From assembly GCA_965214475.1 (NCBI GenBank), contig OZ243953.1, positions 1,054,001-1,118,000 of the forward strand: a stretch of 64,000 nt of DNA. The letters are read 5' to 3'. Shown here one piece after another: positions 62,445 to 64,000 of this stretch. The position numbers and the translations under genes were made by a program. The stretch comes from SIRX01 sp965214475 (GTDB taxonomy: Bacteria > Actinomycetota > Rubrobacteria > Rubrobacterales > Rubrobacteraceae). The notes beneath the pieces were generated by a model. That model was not told the origin of the DNA and searched no databases. It was given only the letters and a program-made list of their open reading frames with translations. How positions within the stretch are numbered: the first letter of the stretch is position 1; each line of letters opens with the position of its first letter.

Positions 62445-63083
62445 CTACTCGAACCATACCTCTTCGTAGCCGAGTGTCGTCAGGAAGGTGCGGATGGTGT
62501 CCTCGGCGTTGCGTTCAGCGGTGGACAAGATGTCATTCTGGCGGGCGGCAGCGAGTAGTTCGCCCTGGGCGTCCTCGCGGGCTTCTTCTACGAGAGTTTC
62601 GTCGGCGCGGGGACGCAGAAGGCCCTGGTCCCGGTCGTAGAGACGAGTCTGCTCTTCGTCAAGGGCGACAGAGGAGATCTCGGGCTCCGGCATCCTCAGC
62701 GTGACGGTCTTCTCTTCCACCCGCACACCTTCTTCGGTGAGGCTCGAAAGGTCCACCCCGGCCTCCACATCGCCAACGGCGACCAAAATTACCTCTTCAC
62801 CGGTGAAAAACCGCCGAAACTCGGTCCCGGCAGTCTTTTTAGTCACGATGACGGACTGGGTCATACGCACTGTATCGAGCCGGTCGAGCTTCTGGATGTC
62901 TTCTACGACAACCGGGCTCGTAGTGGTTTGGGATTGCCCCTCACCAAAGAGCCAGCCAACTACCGGCAGGTTGGCTCCATACCGGGCAAGCCCAACACCT
63001 ACGGCGCCAGAGATGACCACGATCGAAGCGGCCAGCAGAAGGGTGATTAGTAACCCGCCGGTTCCCCTTTTTCCTTTCTCCAC
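62445..63083 (-). CDS. DUF4230-like membrane-anchored protein
   Basis: 212 residues with an N-terminal span (GLLITLLLAASIVVISGAVG) and an extracytoplasmic domain. Text such as VVVEDIQKLDRLDTVRMTQS, VAVGDVEAGVDLSSLTEEGV and TVTLRMPEPEISSVALDEEQ fits DUF4230, a family of unknown function in actinobacteria and firmicutes. It is convergent with ogt, with a three-base gap. Confidence 0.7.
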   Translation of the reverse strand: MEKGKRGTGGLLITLLLAASIVVISGAVGVGLARYGANLPVVGWLFGEGQSQTTTSPVVVEDIQKLDRLDTVRMTQSVIVTKKTAGTEFRRFFTGEEVILVAVGDVEAGVDLSSLTEEGVRVEEKTVTLRMPEPEISSVALDEEQTRLYDRDQGLLRPRADETLVEEAREDAQGELLAAARQNDILSTAERNAEDTIRTFLTTLGYEEVWFE

Positions 63084-63151
63084 CGGAATCTCTTATCGTC
63101 GCGAACGGTACGATTCTACCATTTCCAGAAGAAGCTCCGGTTTGCCTTTGT

Positions 63152-64000
63152 CTAGCGAAACTCTGGCAATATCTCGCTCTGGTAGAAGTCGAAGAAGGCT
63201 TTCTGGTTCGGTCCGATCTGCTGTACATACACCTCGTCGTAACCGGCGTCCATGTACTCCTGGATGTTCTGCTTGTGCTGTTCCGGGTCCGGCCCACAGA
63301 CAACACCCTGGGCGACCATGTCCTCCGTAACGATGGAGGTTGCTTGATCGAAGTGGGCCACGGTCGGTAGCTCTTGGGCCAGCTCTCCGGGCAGCGACTC
63401 GTTGGGCCAGGTCTGATGGGCGATACGGCGGCACTCAGCCTCATCCTCCCCGTAGCAGACCTTCGAGCCGGCGTGGGCGACTTTGTCTCCGCCGCCGGAC
63501 TCGCGGAAGAGGTTCAGCATCTCAGCGTCGGGGGCGACATGGCAGTAGCCGTCCCCGATCTTACCGGCCAGCCGCGTGGCCTTCGGGCCGAAGCCCGAGA
63601 CCAGCACCGGCGGCGGCTCCTCGGGAATCGTGTAGATGCGGGCGTTCTCTACCGTATAATGCTTGCCGTAGTGGCTCTTCGTGCCGCCCTCCCACAAGAG
63701 GCGCATGACCTCGACGGCCTCCTCCATCATCTCCAGGCGGACATCGGTCGGGGGCCAGCGGTCGCCCAGGATGTGCTCGTTCAGGTTTTCGCCGGAGCCG
63801 ATACCGAAGTTGAAGCGTCCTTCGAGCATCACGGCGGAGGTTGCGACCGCCTGGGCCAGTACTGCGGGGTGGATGCGAATGGTCGGGCAGGTTACGGCGG
63901 TCGTTACGGGTAGGGAAGTTACCTGGGAGAGGGCCCCGATCACCGACCATACAAACGGACTCTGGCCCTGCTTGCCGATCCAGGGATGATAGTGATCGGA
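63152..64000 (-). CDS. LLM-class F420-dependent oxidoreductase (partial)
   Basis: The C-terminal 282 or so residues; the start lies beyond 64000, since the frame is open through the window edge with family text SDHYHPWIGKQGQSPFVWSV. Luciferase-like barrel features include IRIHPAVLAQAVATSAVMLE, GRFNFGIGSGENLNEHILGD and VLVSGFGPKATRLAGKIGDG. This matches the F420-dependent glucose-6-phosphate dehydrogenase-like subgroup. The substrate is unknown. An internal Met at 63943 is not the real start. Confidence 0.88.
   Translation of the reverse strand, partial: SDHYHPWIGKQGQSPFVWSVIGALSQVTSLPVTTAVTCPTIRIHPAVLAQAVATSAVMLEGRFNFGIGSGENLNEHILGDRWPPTDVRLEMMEEAVEVMRLLWEGGTKSHYGKHYTVENARIYTIPEEPPPVLVSGFGPKATRLAGKIGDGYCHVAPDAEMLNLFRESGGGDKVAHAGSKVCYGEDEAECRRIAHQTWPNESLPGELAQELPTVAHFDQATSIVTEDMVAQGVVCGPDPEQHKQNIQEYMDAGYDEVYVQQIGPNQKAFFDFYQSEILPEFR

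Overview
The window looks like chromosomal DNA from a Rubrobacter-like actinobacterium. This is inferred from several things: moderately high GC, AGGAGG-type ribosome sites, an InhA-like enoyl-ACP reductase, carotenoid genes, an F420-type oxidoreductase, and remnants of a glycine-betaine methyltransferase typical of halotolerant Rubrobacter relatives. No rRNA, tRNA or CRISPR array was seen.

Region 1 (1-25.5 kb) is mostly ordinary chromosome. It holds an ECF sigma/anti-sigma pair, a GT39-like membrane glycosyltransferase, a Crp/Fnr regulator, a zinc membrane peptidase, acsA, a sulfatase/LTA-synthase-like enzyme, fabI, a LysE exporter, the rpsF-rpsR-rplI-dnaB cluster, a MacB-like ABC transporter, two tandem membrane alpha/beta-hydrolases, an RlmI-like methyltransferase and crtI-crtB. 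Two oddities stand out: rpsF appears to start at AUC, and a pentapeptide-repeat gene carries a TGA where a tryptophan is expected.

Region 2 (25.8-37.8 kb) is the main discovery: an 11.9-kb Tn3-family transposon (25841-37754). It has 38-bp imperfect terminal inverted repeats, a TACAA target duplication, tnpA, a tyrosine recombinase (TnpI type) and a repeat-rich candidate resolution site. Its cargo is a secreted RHS/YD-repeat protein with a C-terminal EndoU-like nuclease, a MafI-like immunity protein, and a large secreted cadherin-like-repeat protein. The RHS gene is cut from its signal peptide by one in-frame TAA, and the cadherin-like gene is frameshifted by an exact 13-bp tandem duplication.

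Region 3 (25.7-47.4 kb, interrupted by the transposon) is a methyl-cycle locus. It contains glycine/sarcosine methyltransferase fused by deletion to the dimethylglycine methyltransferase C-terminus, then purA, metK, hpt, a SAM-I riboswitch, homocysteine methyltransferase-MTHFR, and metH. Removing the transposon and one TACAA restores the methyltransferase reading frame exactly. The first four genes are broken (insertion plus deletion plus stop; frameshift plus loss of the catalytic Asp; amber codon; frameshift), while the methionine genes behind the riboswitch are intact. I infer a former betaine-synthesis island in which SAM regeneration and adenine salvage were co-encoded and which decayed after loss of the methyltransferase.

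Region 4 (47.4-60.4 kb) is accessory: a LuxR-type regulator, an IS110 element, two secreted/cell-wall proteins, a TetR/DUF1772 pair with two palindromic operators, an ISL3 element, a dispersed repeat family, and a patch of frameshifted hypothetical genes. Region 5 (60.4-64 kb) is an alkylation-repair operon (Ada/AlkA fusion plus Ogt), a DUF4230-like protein and a partial F420-dependent oxidoreductase.
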